In this document: in pieces, positions 46,050 to 56,031 of the stretch
Position numbering within the stretch: the stretch's first letter is position 1
How the letters are laid out: each line of letters begins with the position of its first letter
Assembly: GCA_963556695.1 (NCBI GenBank)
Contig: CAUWAG010000007.1
Span: 372,001 to 436,000 of the forward strand
Length of the DNA stretch: 64,000 bases
Direction of reading: 5' to 3'
Source: Anthostomella pinea
Lineage: Eukaryota > Ascomycota > Sordariomycetes > Xylariales > Xylariaceae
Notes under the pieces: generated by a model
What the model saw: the letters and a program-made list of their open reading frames with translations, nothing else
Database searches by the model: none
Told to the model about the DNA's origin: nothing
Program-made: the position numbers and the translations under genes

Positions 46050-47607
46050 CTAGCATCCTAGATATTGACAATGACTGACAGCTGCACCGTCCCATTCCAC
46101 GCAGCAGCGCAGTTGGTGGCGGGCCCTGACGGCCTCAGCCAGGCGGTTGTTCTCGTACCCCTTCATGCCTTCGAGCGCCTTGTCCCTACGTCTGACCTCG
46201 CTCAGCGAGAACGCGCCGGCCATCTCGTCGTGGTCACCGCACCCGCTGGACAGGCTGTCCGCCACGGCCCCTAGTGCCGTCCAGCTCAGCCGCTTACCCC
46301 GGCTGCCCCTTCGTGTCCGCCGGTCTCTGCTGCCAACGCTCTGCGCCCGCATCTCGCTGACCTCGCGGTCGATCCGGCACACATGGCCCAGAACTCCAGC
46401 CAAGGGATCATCGTCGGGGAACAGGACATCGAGGTAGCCGTCCAGTGTGTAACTGCGACTCTGCGGAAGAATCCCGCGGCTCGTTGGCGCCCCGGGGCTG
46501 TCCTGGATGGTAAACACTATAAAGGTGTACGGATTAGTCGGAAGCCGGCCATATCCCAGGCCTCTCGGGTGGACGTACGACCTCCGGCGAGACGGCCTTC
46601 CAGTCTCTGGCGCACTCCCAGAAACACGCCAATTTGTGCAAAAGGGTCTTCCTCAATCGCGAAGTGGGTGACGGTAGGGTAGCTCACGTCGCAGTGGTTG
46701 CCGAGGGGCACCGTCATCTCCGCTGTCGTCGCGCCGAACGTGCATACCTCCAGTTTCCTCAGCGAATCGCCAGCAGGCAGGTCAGCACACAGATGTGACA
46801 TGACCCATGCCGCGTCCAGAGCGCCGATGTTGTGCGCGAGGATCCGCACCGCGCTCGTCCGCGTTTCAGTAGATGTGCCCGCACCGCTGCATACAGCGCC
46901 GTCGACTGTGCCGTGGGGATGTGAAGGTTTCGCCGAAAGAATACGAGGACCAGGTCCAATGGGAAACCGTGTCTGGAGGGCAGGAAGACTTGCATGTCCT
47001 GCCCGAAGAGCTGCGCGAGCCTGGGAAGCGTGGTCCGGCGCATCTGGTGCTGCGTGACGTCCATACCGCCCACCACAATCCAGTGCACGCTTTGGTCACT
47101 CATAAAGCCACCTTTAGTCGTGTCGGCCACGTGGACAAAGGTATGCCCTTCCCTGTTCAGAGCCCTGGCGAGGACCCAGATCAAGGCCGTCTCCAGACAC
47201 AACCAGGGCAGAAGCGCGACTCCGGGGAGTGCGAGCCAGAGCACGGCCGCAGACAGAAGCACCTGCACCTCGAGAGCCGACACCAATACATAGAGCGACG
47301 CGCATCGGATCTGCGCCCAGCATGGTGTCCCCCTGTGACGTATGCCAGAGGCGATGAGAGCGGACACTATGTTGGGAGCAGCGGGCGCGACAACGCGCGC
47401 ATCTGCTGCCAGTAGTGAAAGGACGGGTCGGCGGTGAGTCAACGGAACTGTGCCTGATGCACCGTCATTCAGTGCCGGCGTATAGCTCAAAGTCAGCGAC
47501 GCGGCGCTCTTCACGGCTTGGGAAGAGGCATTGGCCTTGCACGTTGGCGGCGGCAATGCCGATGACATGGCGCAGAACGGCGGCCTGACGCGGACAAGTT
47601 TCTGCAT
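46050..47607 (-). pseudogene. Alpha/beta-hydrolase-like membrane-anchored protein, frameshifted
   Basis: The ATG at 47,607 opens a frame of 282 codons. It has a hydrophobic segment at about 105-145 (LYVLVSALEVQVLLSAAVLWLALPGVALLPWL), then FMSDQSVHWIVVGGMDVTQH and DLVLVFFRRNLHIPTAQSTALYAAVR. This is the layout of a fungal family of lipase-like proteins with a membrane anchor ahead of an alpha/beta hydrolase fold. At about 46,870 the matching sequence shifts frame (RILAHNIGALDAAWVMSHL, then LRKLEVCTFG). The elbow, usually AHSQGG, reads AHNIGA, so the nucleophilic Ser is replaced by Asn. The C-terminal part (YLDVLFPDDDPLAG) follows in the frame ending at 46,050 after another break that may be an intron. 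The frameshift and the missing Ser suggest a dead or repurposed gene. Confidence 0.55.
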
Positions 47608-49426
47608 TGGACCGGAGCTGGCGAAGCTATTGCTCTATCTCACGGCGCGGTGAGACCACGTCTCCAACATCAGAGACAGGTGTTTACGCGTACTCCCACG
47701 CGTTCACATTCCAGAAGAGAGACACGCTGACCCAACACTACTCGCCCGTGCCAGATTCCAGCGCGCCCAGGATGATCTGCCCCATTTGTCGGTGTGTCGG
47801 TCAGCGCGTTCATCTTGTCAAGTCAAAATCAAAAAGTCCTACAATTCCGGTCGATCCCGCTTGTGGGAAGCAATGGTGTCAAGATGAACGGATGTGCCTC
47901 GGCCTTGCATGCGCCGCCGACCAACTCGGTCTTGCCACGCTCTCGATTCCCAAAATACCGGCTAATGAACCTTTCTGTTCGACCACGGACGAGGTTGAAT
48001 AAACCACTGCTTGGCACGTCACCAGATGGATACAGTGGCCGTGCTACCCAAGAGCGTCCGCAGATGGGCTCTCGGGGGTGATAACCGAGGGACGCTGGTT
48101 GGCGCCTTGGGTGGCAACCCGCTTCCGACTTCACGCAGGAGAACACCATGTTATGGCACCGCCGTAGGGCCCTGGGAGTGACGGAGGAGAGCCCCGGTTA
48201 CCACCATGCTGGCGTGTAACCCACCCCGCTGCCAAGGACCATGATCAGGTAGTCCCTGCTGTCTCGGGTCGAGGTGTCGGGCCTTGGGGCGTCGTAGGTT
48301 TGTCGTTGCACAGGCACCTGACAGACCACTTGGCGTGTCGACCCAGTCCCTTTCTGTAGAGGGGGGCCTTGCTGCTGGTGACGCATGGCCCGTACTCCGG
48401 GCGACTACTTGCCTACCTGCCTACCCTATTGTTCGATGAGGTAACCCGTAGCTGTTGTGTTCTCTGTGCTCTGGTTTGCGTCCTCGATGACTGAGGACTC
48501 GTCGACTCGCACCGCCAAGTCGGATGTATCGACGGGTGGTTGGCGGAACAGGTCTTCACATGCCTTTTGATTGCTCCCGCTGGTCTACCACGTACCTATG
48601 CTGCTTCTGGAATATGGGACAAGACGGTTGTTGCAGCGGGTGAAGGAGCCTGCTCTTGGCAGCTGTCGTTGATTTAGCCTACGGCTGATGTGCCTCCAGG
48701 GCAGTTCCGGGGGCTCCAGAGGCTGATCTCGCCGCCATGCAGGCGCCCCTATGCACCATCGGTCTCCCCAATGCTACATGCCATCTTAGCATAGCACCCG
48801 TCCTGATTGGCCCGCAGCCATCCCAAGGGCATCGTGGATGGTAGACCTATACCACCATTGATGTAAGTCGAGTGCGCAGCAGAGCTACCTGGCTACAGTA
48901 CGTATGCACCGTCTTCGGGTCTGGCCGAGATGGGGTGGCTCCATGACATCGTCTCGTCTTGAGGTAGGGAGTCACGGCACTCGGCATCCAAAGGAGGTTT
49001 CTTTCATTTGTGGACACTCCCTCCGGGTACAGACACCGCACATGTAGGTAGGTTTGTATCTGTCACTGATAACATATGACTTTCGATACTGAGCCCAGTC
49101 ACTGAAAGCAGGTGGTTGTGCTTGTGCTCATTCCCTGGTCGTACCATCGCCGTCACCATGCAACCTCGTCCAATGGAGCACAAAGAACAATGTGATGAAC
49201 TTTTGTGTTCCGGACATACTCGCATTTTATGATAAATTAGCCTTTCCCCCCCCCCCCCCCCCCCTTCAAGTCGCTATATCCCGTTCATCTCGCAAATCAC
49301 ATCCCTGAGCCACTTCATAGGTACATTTCTACCCATACACCTGGAGTCCACCCGCAGCATACCGACCAACACCAGCTCCTGGTATTACTCTCCCAACCCC
49401 CATACTACGTGGAACCGTTTTTCATC
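47608..49426. other. Long intergenic stretch
   Basis: 1.8 kb between divergent genes. The open frames are short and carry no domain. It contains a pure run of 19 C at 49,246-49,264 about 160 bases before the next start codon. A word near 48,205-48,235 loosely resembles 50,698-50,728, but too weakly to call a repeat. Confidence 0.5.
49246..49264. repeat. Poly-C tract (19 C)
   Basis: Nineteen consecutive C residues about 160 bases upstream of the start codon at 49,427. Homopolymer length is also prone to sequencing error. Confidence 0.9.
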
Positions 49427-50111
49427 ATGAAGTGGGTCACCAATGCGCTCTCCCTGGGCCTCGTCGCTACGTCGGTCTTGGCCGCTCCTCTCGACAACCG
49501 ACAAGATGACGGTGGTCTCGACCTATACCAGCTCCAGGTTACCTCGTAACATTCCTCCATGCCCGTATTTTCCGCAGCTGCTGACATGGGTACCAGCAAG
49601 AACAAGCAGATCGACGGGCGATACCTGGCCCTGAACGGCTCGGATTTGGGCCTCTACGACGGAGATGACACCGGACCCATCAAAGTGTACCAGACCGACA
49701 GCAAGAAGGAGGGCTGCAAGGAGCTGCATACCTACCCCATCGGCATCGTCGACCACTCGCTCGGTCTCGTCGGACCGCCTGCCCTCCTGACTTTTGTCGA
49801 CATGGTCAACCCCGACGGCGCCGATCCCGGCAACGGTGCTGTCGCCATGTGGGACACGTTCCGTGTCGAGGATGGCAAGGTCACCAACGACGCTGAGGGC
49901 CAGTGGCTTGCCTTCCCGGATGTGAAGAAGAGCTGGAAAGTGAAGTGGTCAGACGGTGAGTGAACCCGCCCTGCAGCATCACCTGGCGCCCGTATCCTCT
50001 GAGCGCAGCTAATCGTCTGTATCTACAGGCTCTTCTCCTACCATTGACGATTACATGCCAGTCGAGGTAGCGTACGTGAGTGCTGGCCAGGGCCGCTACG
50101 TCGGCAAGTAG
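49427..50111 (+). CDS. Small secreted protein
   Basis: The ATG at 49,427 opens a clear signal peptide (MKWVTNALSLGLVATSVLA, cleavage near APLD). Exon 1 ends before the TAA at 49,547. The main coding frame resumes in the 49,580-49,615 region, but the exact first intron is uncertain (acceptors CCGCAG, ACCAG or AAGCAG). The central exon encodes a beta-rich sequence (GRYLALNGSDLGLYDGDD ... MWDTFRVEDGKVTNDAEGQWLAF ... WKVKWSD). Its donor G|GTGAGT is at 49,956, a 73-base intron ends in CTACAG at 50,028, and the last exon ends YVGK with TAG at 50,109. The mature protein is about 150 residues with few Cys. No named domain recognised. The repeated -R-LAL/-W-AF pattern suggests a beta-sandwich or trefoil-like secreted protein, possibly a wall protein or effector. 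Confidence 0.65.
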
Positions 50112-50967
50112 TTGGTACGCGGCTGCAAGGAGGATGAGGAGTTGTCGCTGGTAATGGATGAGCACTTGTCAATGTAGATACACTGCTGTCCGTGGTATCG
50201 CCAAAAAACATTGATGTGTCTTTCAACTCGCGCTTCGGAACAGTCCGTTGTTCCAATGCTCGGGTTCCCTCGCGACTGTGCTGTTTCGCCGACCGCTTAT
50301 ACGACCGGAGTTACGTACGCCCTTGGTCGTTATCGCCAGTATGTGTCCTGTCCATTGCTGACCCCTAAGCTGTCCATCTATGCGATTCCCGAGTAATAAC
50401 GAGATGGAGTTTCTAGGCGTGGGGAAAGATACCGAAGGTTTTGTGTATTACCGATTTTTGGCAGAATTACATGAAGCTCCGACTACAAACTTACGTCTGG
50501 TGTCGCCGCGTAGCAAGTTTATCAGCTGTGAAATCCTGGGAATTTAGATCGCATGTTGATTACCCGATTAAAGACTTTGGAGAAAAAGACAAATAGTCCC
50601 GGTAGAAACAGATTAGTCATTGTGATTTACTCGTATGCCTGGGTATGGTAGATCAAAAAGCCATTAATCAGCGAACGGCGGTCTGCAAGTCTCGTATACG
50701 CCAGGCCGGGGTATACCCTACCCTGCTTAGTATCCTGGCTAATAATAGTGCCTTGGTCCTACCGGTACCCGCCTTGACATAGCCTCCTGCCGACGACGAC
50801 ACTTGAAGTATCCGTCGCAGCCATTCTTTCATTTCCAACTTCCATTCTCCATCGACCTGACAGGCCTGCGCTTCACTCCCTAGCTCGGACTTTGGATGCT
50901 CGCCAAGGACCACAAGACAGCTTTGGCATTGGCAGCTCACGTCTTACGAGTCACCGTAACGTACACA
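50112..50967. other. Intergenic stretch upstream of the Zn2Cys6 gene
   Basis: AT-richer than its neighbours from about 50,400 to 50,660. No gene or repeat recognised. Confidence 0.45.
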
Positions 50968-52510
50968 ATGGCTCGCAAGGGCAGTTCGAAGGTCCGGACG
51001 GGCTGTCTGACATGCAAGTATGGCCGGTCTTGACTCTCCAGGCCGCAGCCGTGGCTGACAGACGTGCTCTAGGGTCCGCAAGGTCAAGTGTGACGAGGAG
51101 AAGCCCCATTGCCGACGCTGTGTGGGCACCGGCCACAAGTGTGACGGCTACGCCCCGGCCCCCGGCCTGCTGTGGCACCGCCCGCGTCACCTGTTCCCAG
51201 ACGTGAACGATGCCGGCGAGAGGAGATCGCTCCAGTTCTTCTGCGAGGGCGCCGCGCCATTCATGGCCGGGCCGATGGACCCCTACTTCTGGACGCACCT
51301 CGTCATGCAATTCAGCAGCTTCGAGCCCGCCGTGCGCCATTCCGTCGTCGCCCTGAGCGCCCTCTACGAGCAGGTCATTCGCAGGCCAGCATCGGACCAG
51401 CAGGAGCTCGACTACAGCGTCGTGCTCCGCCACTACAACTCGGCCATCCGCGAACTGAAGACGGCGAGCGAGCCCCTGGTGCTGATGGTCTGCGTTCTGT
51501 TCACCTGCATCGACTTCCTGCGCGGCGAACGAGAAGCCGCCATTGAGCACGTCAAGCACGGCGTCTTCATCCTGGAGGGCGTCGAAGACTCGTGTTCCTG
51601 GATCAAGGAGTACCTGTCGCCCATCTTCCGCCGTCTCAGCATCTTCCCCTTCTTCTTCACAGTTAATACCGACAGCTTCGCGAAGCCCATCGGCCTCCAT
51701 GACGAGATCCCTGCAGCTTTTGGTACCTTTAGCGAGGCACAGTACTTCGTAGACGGCATCATCAGTCGTACCATACGTCTAGTCCGGTATGGGGATTCAT
51801 ACAGGCTCGGCGACCTGGCCGGAAGCCCTGTGCCCGACGAGCTGCTAGCCGAGCAGGAGAGGATTCGCGTCACCCTTGACCAGTGGCGCTTGCGGTTTGC
51901 CTCACTCGAGCCCAAGCTACACGACCCAGGGACTTCAGAGGTCATGACGTGCAGCATATTGATGCGCTACGAGGTCGCCAGGAGCTGGCTGGAGATGGCA
52001 TTTAACCACACGGAGGCTGGCTACGACAGCTTTCTAAACAGGTTCCGATGGATGGTCCACGAGGCAGAGCGGCTGGAGGCAGCGGGATACTGCAAAGACA
52101 CGACGACGTTTAGTTTTGAGATGGGATTCCTTCCGCTGCTTTATTATGTAGTCATGAGGTGCCGGTGCCTCGAGACGAGGGTACGGGCGCTTTCGTTGAT
52201 GAAGAAGCTCGGATCACCCCAGGAGAACCTGTTTGAGCTGGTCACGATGCATGCGGCAGGGAAGAGGTTCATCGAGATCGAGCACGGCGCCTTGTTAGAT
52301 GAAGCGGGTGACCTGGTCGGGGAGGCCTTGTGCCCCGGCCTACCAGCCGACGAGATGAGAATACGGGATGTGACGACACACCAGAAGCCCGTAGTACAGA
52401 CAGCTGCCAACGGCGAGCAAGTGACGGGGAGGATGGTTGGGTTTTACATGCGCGCAGCTGATGGCCGCATACATGTTCGCAACGAGTTCGTTCCTGTGTC
52501 GCCCTTGTAG
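50968..52510 (+). CDS. Zn(II)2Cys6 transcription factor
   Basis: Two exons (50,968-51,017 and 51,073-52,510) give 495 residues. The 55-base intron (donor GTATGG, acceptor CTCTAG) splits the zinc cluster, which is common in this family. The spliced cluster has Cys13, Cys16, Cys23, Cys30, Cys33 and Cys40 (CX2CX6CX6CX2CX6C), the Gal4-type binuclear zinc knot, with basic residues (KVRKVK) between the second and third Cys for DNA contact. The remaining 450 residues are helical and correspond to the fungal-specific regulatory region (FFCEGAAPFMAGPMDPYFWTHLV, then HSVVALSALYEQV, and a long C-terminal helical part). No coiled coil directly after the cluster is obvious. A nuclear regulator, targets unknown. 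The next gene downstream on the same strand is the RTA1 gene 600 bases away. Confidence 0.92.
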
Positions 52511-53107
52511 ATACATATGATACCCAAATATAAATAAATGTACATGCTGCCATGTGTATAGACTGGTTATGTCAGTGTCTATTTGGGAGGTAAGGAGCTG
52601 CCACCGAGATGCCGTCTGTGGTCACGACAAGGCGGCGGGCCGTGATGCTTTGACTGCAATTTCTCATCCCATGCTCCCTCCCAACCGATCTGTAGTTTCG
52701 TCCTGGCACACGCGGGAGCGATCACCATGGGCCTAATACCCCAGACATTCGCTTCCCAGCTGCGCCCTGAACGATCCCCCTGCCCCCGTGCCGTTGAGGA
52801 CTAGTGGCTGGCCCCCTGCGTCTCAAGGCGCAGTCAAGGTCCGAAGGGTGACTGTCATTGGCTGGCTCGCCAAGATCCTATAAAGGGCGCCACGACTATC
52901 GAGTCCTTCAGTATACCTAACTATGCAGATGAGTTAGAATAAAAGCTGTTAATGTCCAGGTCCGAATTCGTATATAAAGTTGCCATTCGACATCAAGCTT
53001 CCTATCTACTTAAGACATAATCAACACATCCCGCAGCTCACACTCCAACATCAGAACCCGGTTCTCCCTATACCTCCGTCCGCGTGTCACCGAGCCAAAC
53101 CGCACCG
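52511..53107 (+). promoter_or_regulatory. Promoter interval of the RTA1 gene with TATA box
   Basis: TATATAAAG at 52,971-52,979 lies 130 bases before the start codon. A second TATAAAGG occurs at 52,879. The interval is otherwise free of genes. Confidence 0.45.
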
Positions 53108-54469
53108 ATGGCGGCGCCGACTCCCATCCCGACTTACACCAGCCTGCCGACGACACTACTCGCGCAGGTGGCTCGACAGGCTACAGCTGCCGTGACCAGC
53201 GCCCCGACGGGCACATTCATCTCCACGCAGCACATCACCATCGGCGGAGTCACCAACGACTACGTGACTCTTGCCGGCAGCACCATCGACCTGGCTCTGC
53301 CGACATGCATCCAGACCATCACGCCCGACGCCAACGGATACCTGCCGCCGGGAACATGTAACGCCATCTGGGACTACTACCCGAGTTTCTCGGCCGCGGC
53401 AGCCTTTGCCGTCATCTTCGGCCTGCTGACGGCCCTTCACATCTTCCAGGCCATCAGGTATAAAAAGGTACGCAGGAACTCGGATCATTTCATCTCGATA
53501 TAGCGGGTGCTAATTGCCAGCATGTAGCCATTCTGCTGGGTTATTGTCATGGCTACTGTTTGGGAGACGATGGCCTACGTATTTCGCGCCGTCAGCACGC
53601 GGCAACAGCAGAGCACGGGTATATACCTGGTCTTCCAGATCTTCATCCTGCTGTCGCCCTTGTGTAGGTGCCACAAGTTCCCTTCGTATTGTGTAGACAT
53701 ACTGACGATGGTGGTGGTGTAGGGGTCAATGCCTTCGTCTACATGGTTCTCGGCCGCATGATCCACATGTTCGTCCCGTCGCGCAACATCTTCTCCATAC
53801 CAGCCCCAATAGTGGCGGCCGGCTTCGTCGCCTTCGACTTCATGTCGTTTGTGGTTCAGCTGGTCGGAGGCAGCATGGCCGGGCCCACAGCGCCAGCCAA
53901 CCAGCAGCTGAACGCCATTCATGTCTACATGGGCGGCATCGGCATCCAGCAGTTCTTCATAGTCGTCTTCGTTGGATTCGCGGCCAAGTTTCAGTTGGAG
54001 ATGCGGACACTTGATGCCCGCAGCGGCCGCCAGGGCTCATGGAAGTCGGGCTGGCGACCCCTTCTGATGACGCTGTACGCGTCCCTGACTTTCATCACTG
54101 TACGTATCGGTTGCCCAGTTGGTGGTATCTTGAGATTCGGCTGCTGACAGGTTCCAGGTCCGCATCATATTTCGGCTCGTCGAGTTCTCGTCGGGCTCCA
54201 CCGGGATATCCAACCCGCTGATGACCAACGAGGCCTACTTTTATGTCCTGGAAGCCATGCCGATGCTTCTGGCGGTTCTGGTCTTCAACTTCGTCCACCC
54301 TGGCTCGGTCCTTGGGGGCCCAGACTCCGAAATGCCCGGATTCTTTGCGACATGCATGGGCTTCTTCCGAAAGAAGAAGCAATTCAGAAAGCTCGACGAT
54401 GCCTCTGAGAGCGAAGAGATGTCGTCTCTGCGCGGATTAATCAACGTTGCCGTGGCTTCATGTGGTTAG
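53108..54469 (+). CDS. RTA1-like seven-helix membrane protein
   Basis: Four exons (53,108-53,467; 53,528-53,663; 53,723-54,099; 54,158-54,469) join in frame to 394 residues. The N-terminus is a Thr/Ala-rich outer segment with paired Cys (LPTCIQTITPDANGYLPPGTCNAIWDYYPSFSAA), the usual start of the family. Later landmarks are WETMAYVFRAVST, then LVFQIFILLSPLWVNAFVYMVLGRMIH, then QFFIVVFVGFA, and the hallmark RIIFRLVEFSSG ... NEAYFYVLEAMPML with an FVHPG end. RTA1 proteins (yeast RTA1, RSB1) are plasma-membrane proteins linked to sphingoid-base translocation and resistance to lipophilic toxicants such as 7-aminocholesterol. All introns have GTNNGT-like donors. Its place directly after a Zn2Cys6 gene would suit a regulated resistance function. 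Confidence 0.9.
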
Positions 54470-54963
54470 TAAGGGCGGTACGAGGGAGAGCTAGGTGCGA
54501 GATTGCATGGTCAATATACCGCAACACACGGGCGGTCCAAATAACACCAAGAAGTGCCCCTATAACGTATGGCTTGTGCAGTCGATACACGGATAATGAA
54601 ATCATGAGACGCCACCTGGCGCCAGACACGTCGTATATCCCAATCGTATATCCCCATATCGTGCTCGGGGTGTAAAAATGCGGCACAGTCAGCACAATTA
54701 GCACTTGCGAGTTGTTCCAGACGTTGATGCTGCCCCTTCCGTCTGCGCCGCACACGTGCCGGACTACCCCAACCCGAAGACGTGGTACAACCTGATCAGC
54801 TGGAGATTGGCTCTACCCGCAGGACCCTGAGATTGGGACCCCTCTCATAAGTTATAAGCGAGCGCTTCCTACATCCATCAGGACACAGCTCACGCGGCTG
54901 GCATTCCATCGCCGACAAGGTACCTATCTAAGACCACACAAAAAGAAGTATCGCTGGAGCATC
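54470..54963. other. Gap upstream of the cupin gene
   Basis: About 490 bases without a recognisable gene. It probably holds the RTA1 3' end and the cupin promoter. Confidence 0.4.
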
Positions 54964-55578
54964 ATGTCGTCGTCCCAGCAGTCCGGCGGTGCAGCCAAAC
55001 CGCAACCCGAACAGTCGGCGCAGCTGTCGCCCGACCTCCCCAGCCCTACGACCTACCTAACGGGCCACGACGAGTCGGGCACGGCCATCGTCCACACGGT
55101 GCGACCAGCAAGCTGGAAACCGTTCGAGGGCGGCGTCATGGCCTTCAACCAGATCTACACAACCCAGTTCCCGCCCGACCTGAACGACAACGCCGACATA
55201 CAGTACCACGACGACAAGATCACGAGCGGCAAGCTCGGGCTCGCCAGCAAAAACGGCACCGTCTGTCGCATGGTCGATTTCGGCCCGCAGTACGTGTGTA
55301 TGATGCACCGGACGCAGTCGCTCGACTTTGGCATCGTGGTCGAGGGCGAGGTCGAGATGCAGCTCGACGACGGCAGCTCGACGCTCATGAAGAGGGGGGA
55401 CATTGCGGTGCAGCGCGCTACCATGCACGCCTGGCGGAACCCGAGCGCGACAAATTGGGCTAGGATGGTGTTCGTGTTGCAGGACACGAAGCCGCTGATC
55501 ATCAATGGCAAGCGGTACGGCGAGGACTACGGCAAGGGCACAGAAGGTCTGCCGCCCAGTGGGAATGATGACGATTGA
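54964..55578 (+). CDS. Cupin-fold protein
   Basis: 204 residues, no intron and no signal peptide. A disordered Ser/Gln/Pro-rich start is followed by a beta-rich N-terminal part. The cupin_2 core then begins near residue 115: MMHRTQSLDFGIVVEGEVEMQLDDGSSTLMKRGDIAVQRATMHAWRNPS. The spacing matches the two cupin motifs (H-x-x-x-S-x-D-x-x-x-V-x-x-G, then G-D-x-x-x-Q-x-x-x-x-H-x-W), with His and Glu/Gln residues able to hold one metal ion. Fungal relatives of this length are often adjacent to secondary-metabolism or aromatic-degradation genes. The reaction is not known and it may be an isomerase, dioxygenase or sugar-binding protein. A single-domain cytosolic enzyme is most likely. Confidence 0.8.
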   Translation: MSSSQQSGGAAKPQPEQSAQLSPDLPSPTTYLTGHDESGTAIVHTVRPASWKPFEGGVMAFNQIYTTQFPPDLNDNADIQYHDDKITSGKLGLASKNGTVCRMVDFGPQYVCMMHRTQSLDFGIVVEGEVEMQLDDGSSTLMKRGDIAVQRATMHAWRNPSATNWARMVFVLQDTKPLIINGKRYGEDYGKGTEGLPPSGNDDD

Positions 55579-56031
55579 GGTGTCGCGGGAATGATGGCTT
55601 TCGTCATGTGGCTGTTTGATGAATTAAGCAGCGAGATTGCCACTGGTATGCTCATTGATGATGCTATCTAGGGTATAATGTATGCAGTGAAACAGAGCAA
55701 ATTCAAATGAGAAGTCGTATGACTGAATAGGGGTCAAAGCCGGTGCCACCACCCGGGCATCAGGTCGCGTGCCTCCTGAACGGGTCGCGTGAGTGGGCAT
55801 CTCGCAGACCTTCTGCGCCTTCTTCCTTGCACTGAGGTCGTGCACCATCGGCTCGGCGCTTATGGTTCTGGTCCTTGTCACTATCAGGTCCACGCACACA
55901 TCACTAGGCGGGCATGCGTAGAGGCGACGATCCGGGCAGAGCTTGAGACGCTGACTGCTACTACCTACTGTAGGCCAGTCGCGTCGTCTAGTCGGGGTGT
56001 TCTTGGTCCGTTCATCCCTTGGCTGGGCGTC

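Noticed and set aside
48205..50728. Similar words at 48,205-48,235 and 50,698-50,728 that might be a dispersed repeat
   Set aside because: Only about two thirds of some 30 bases match and nothing outside aligns. Too weak to call.
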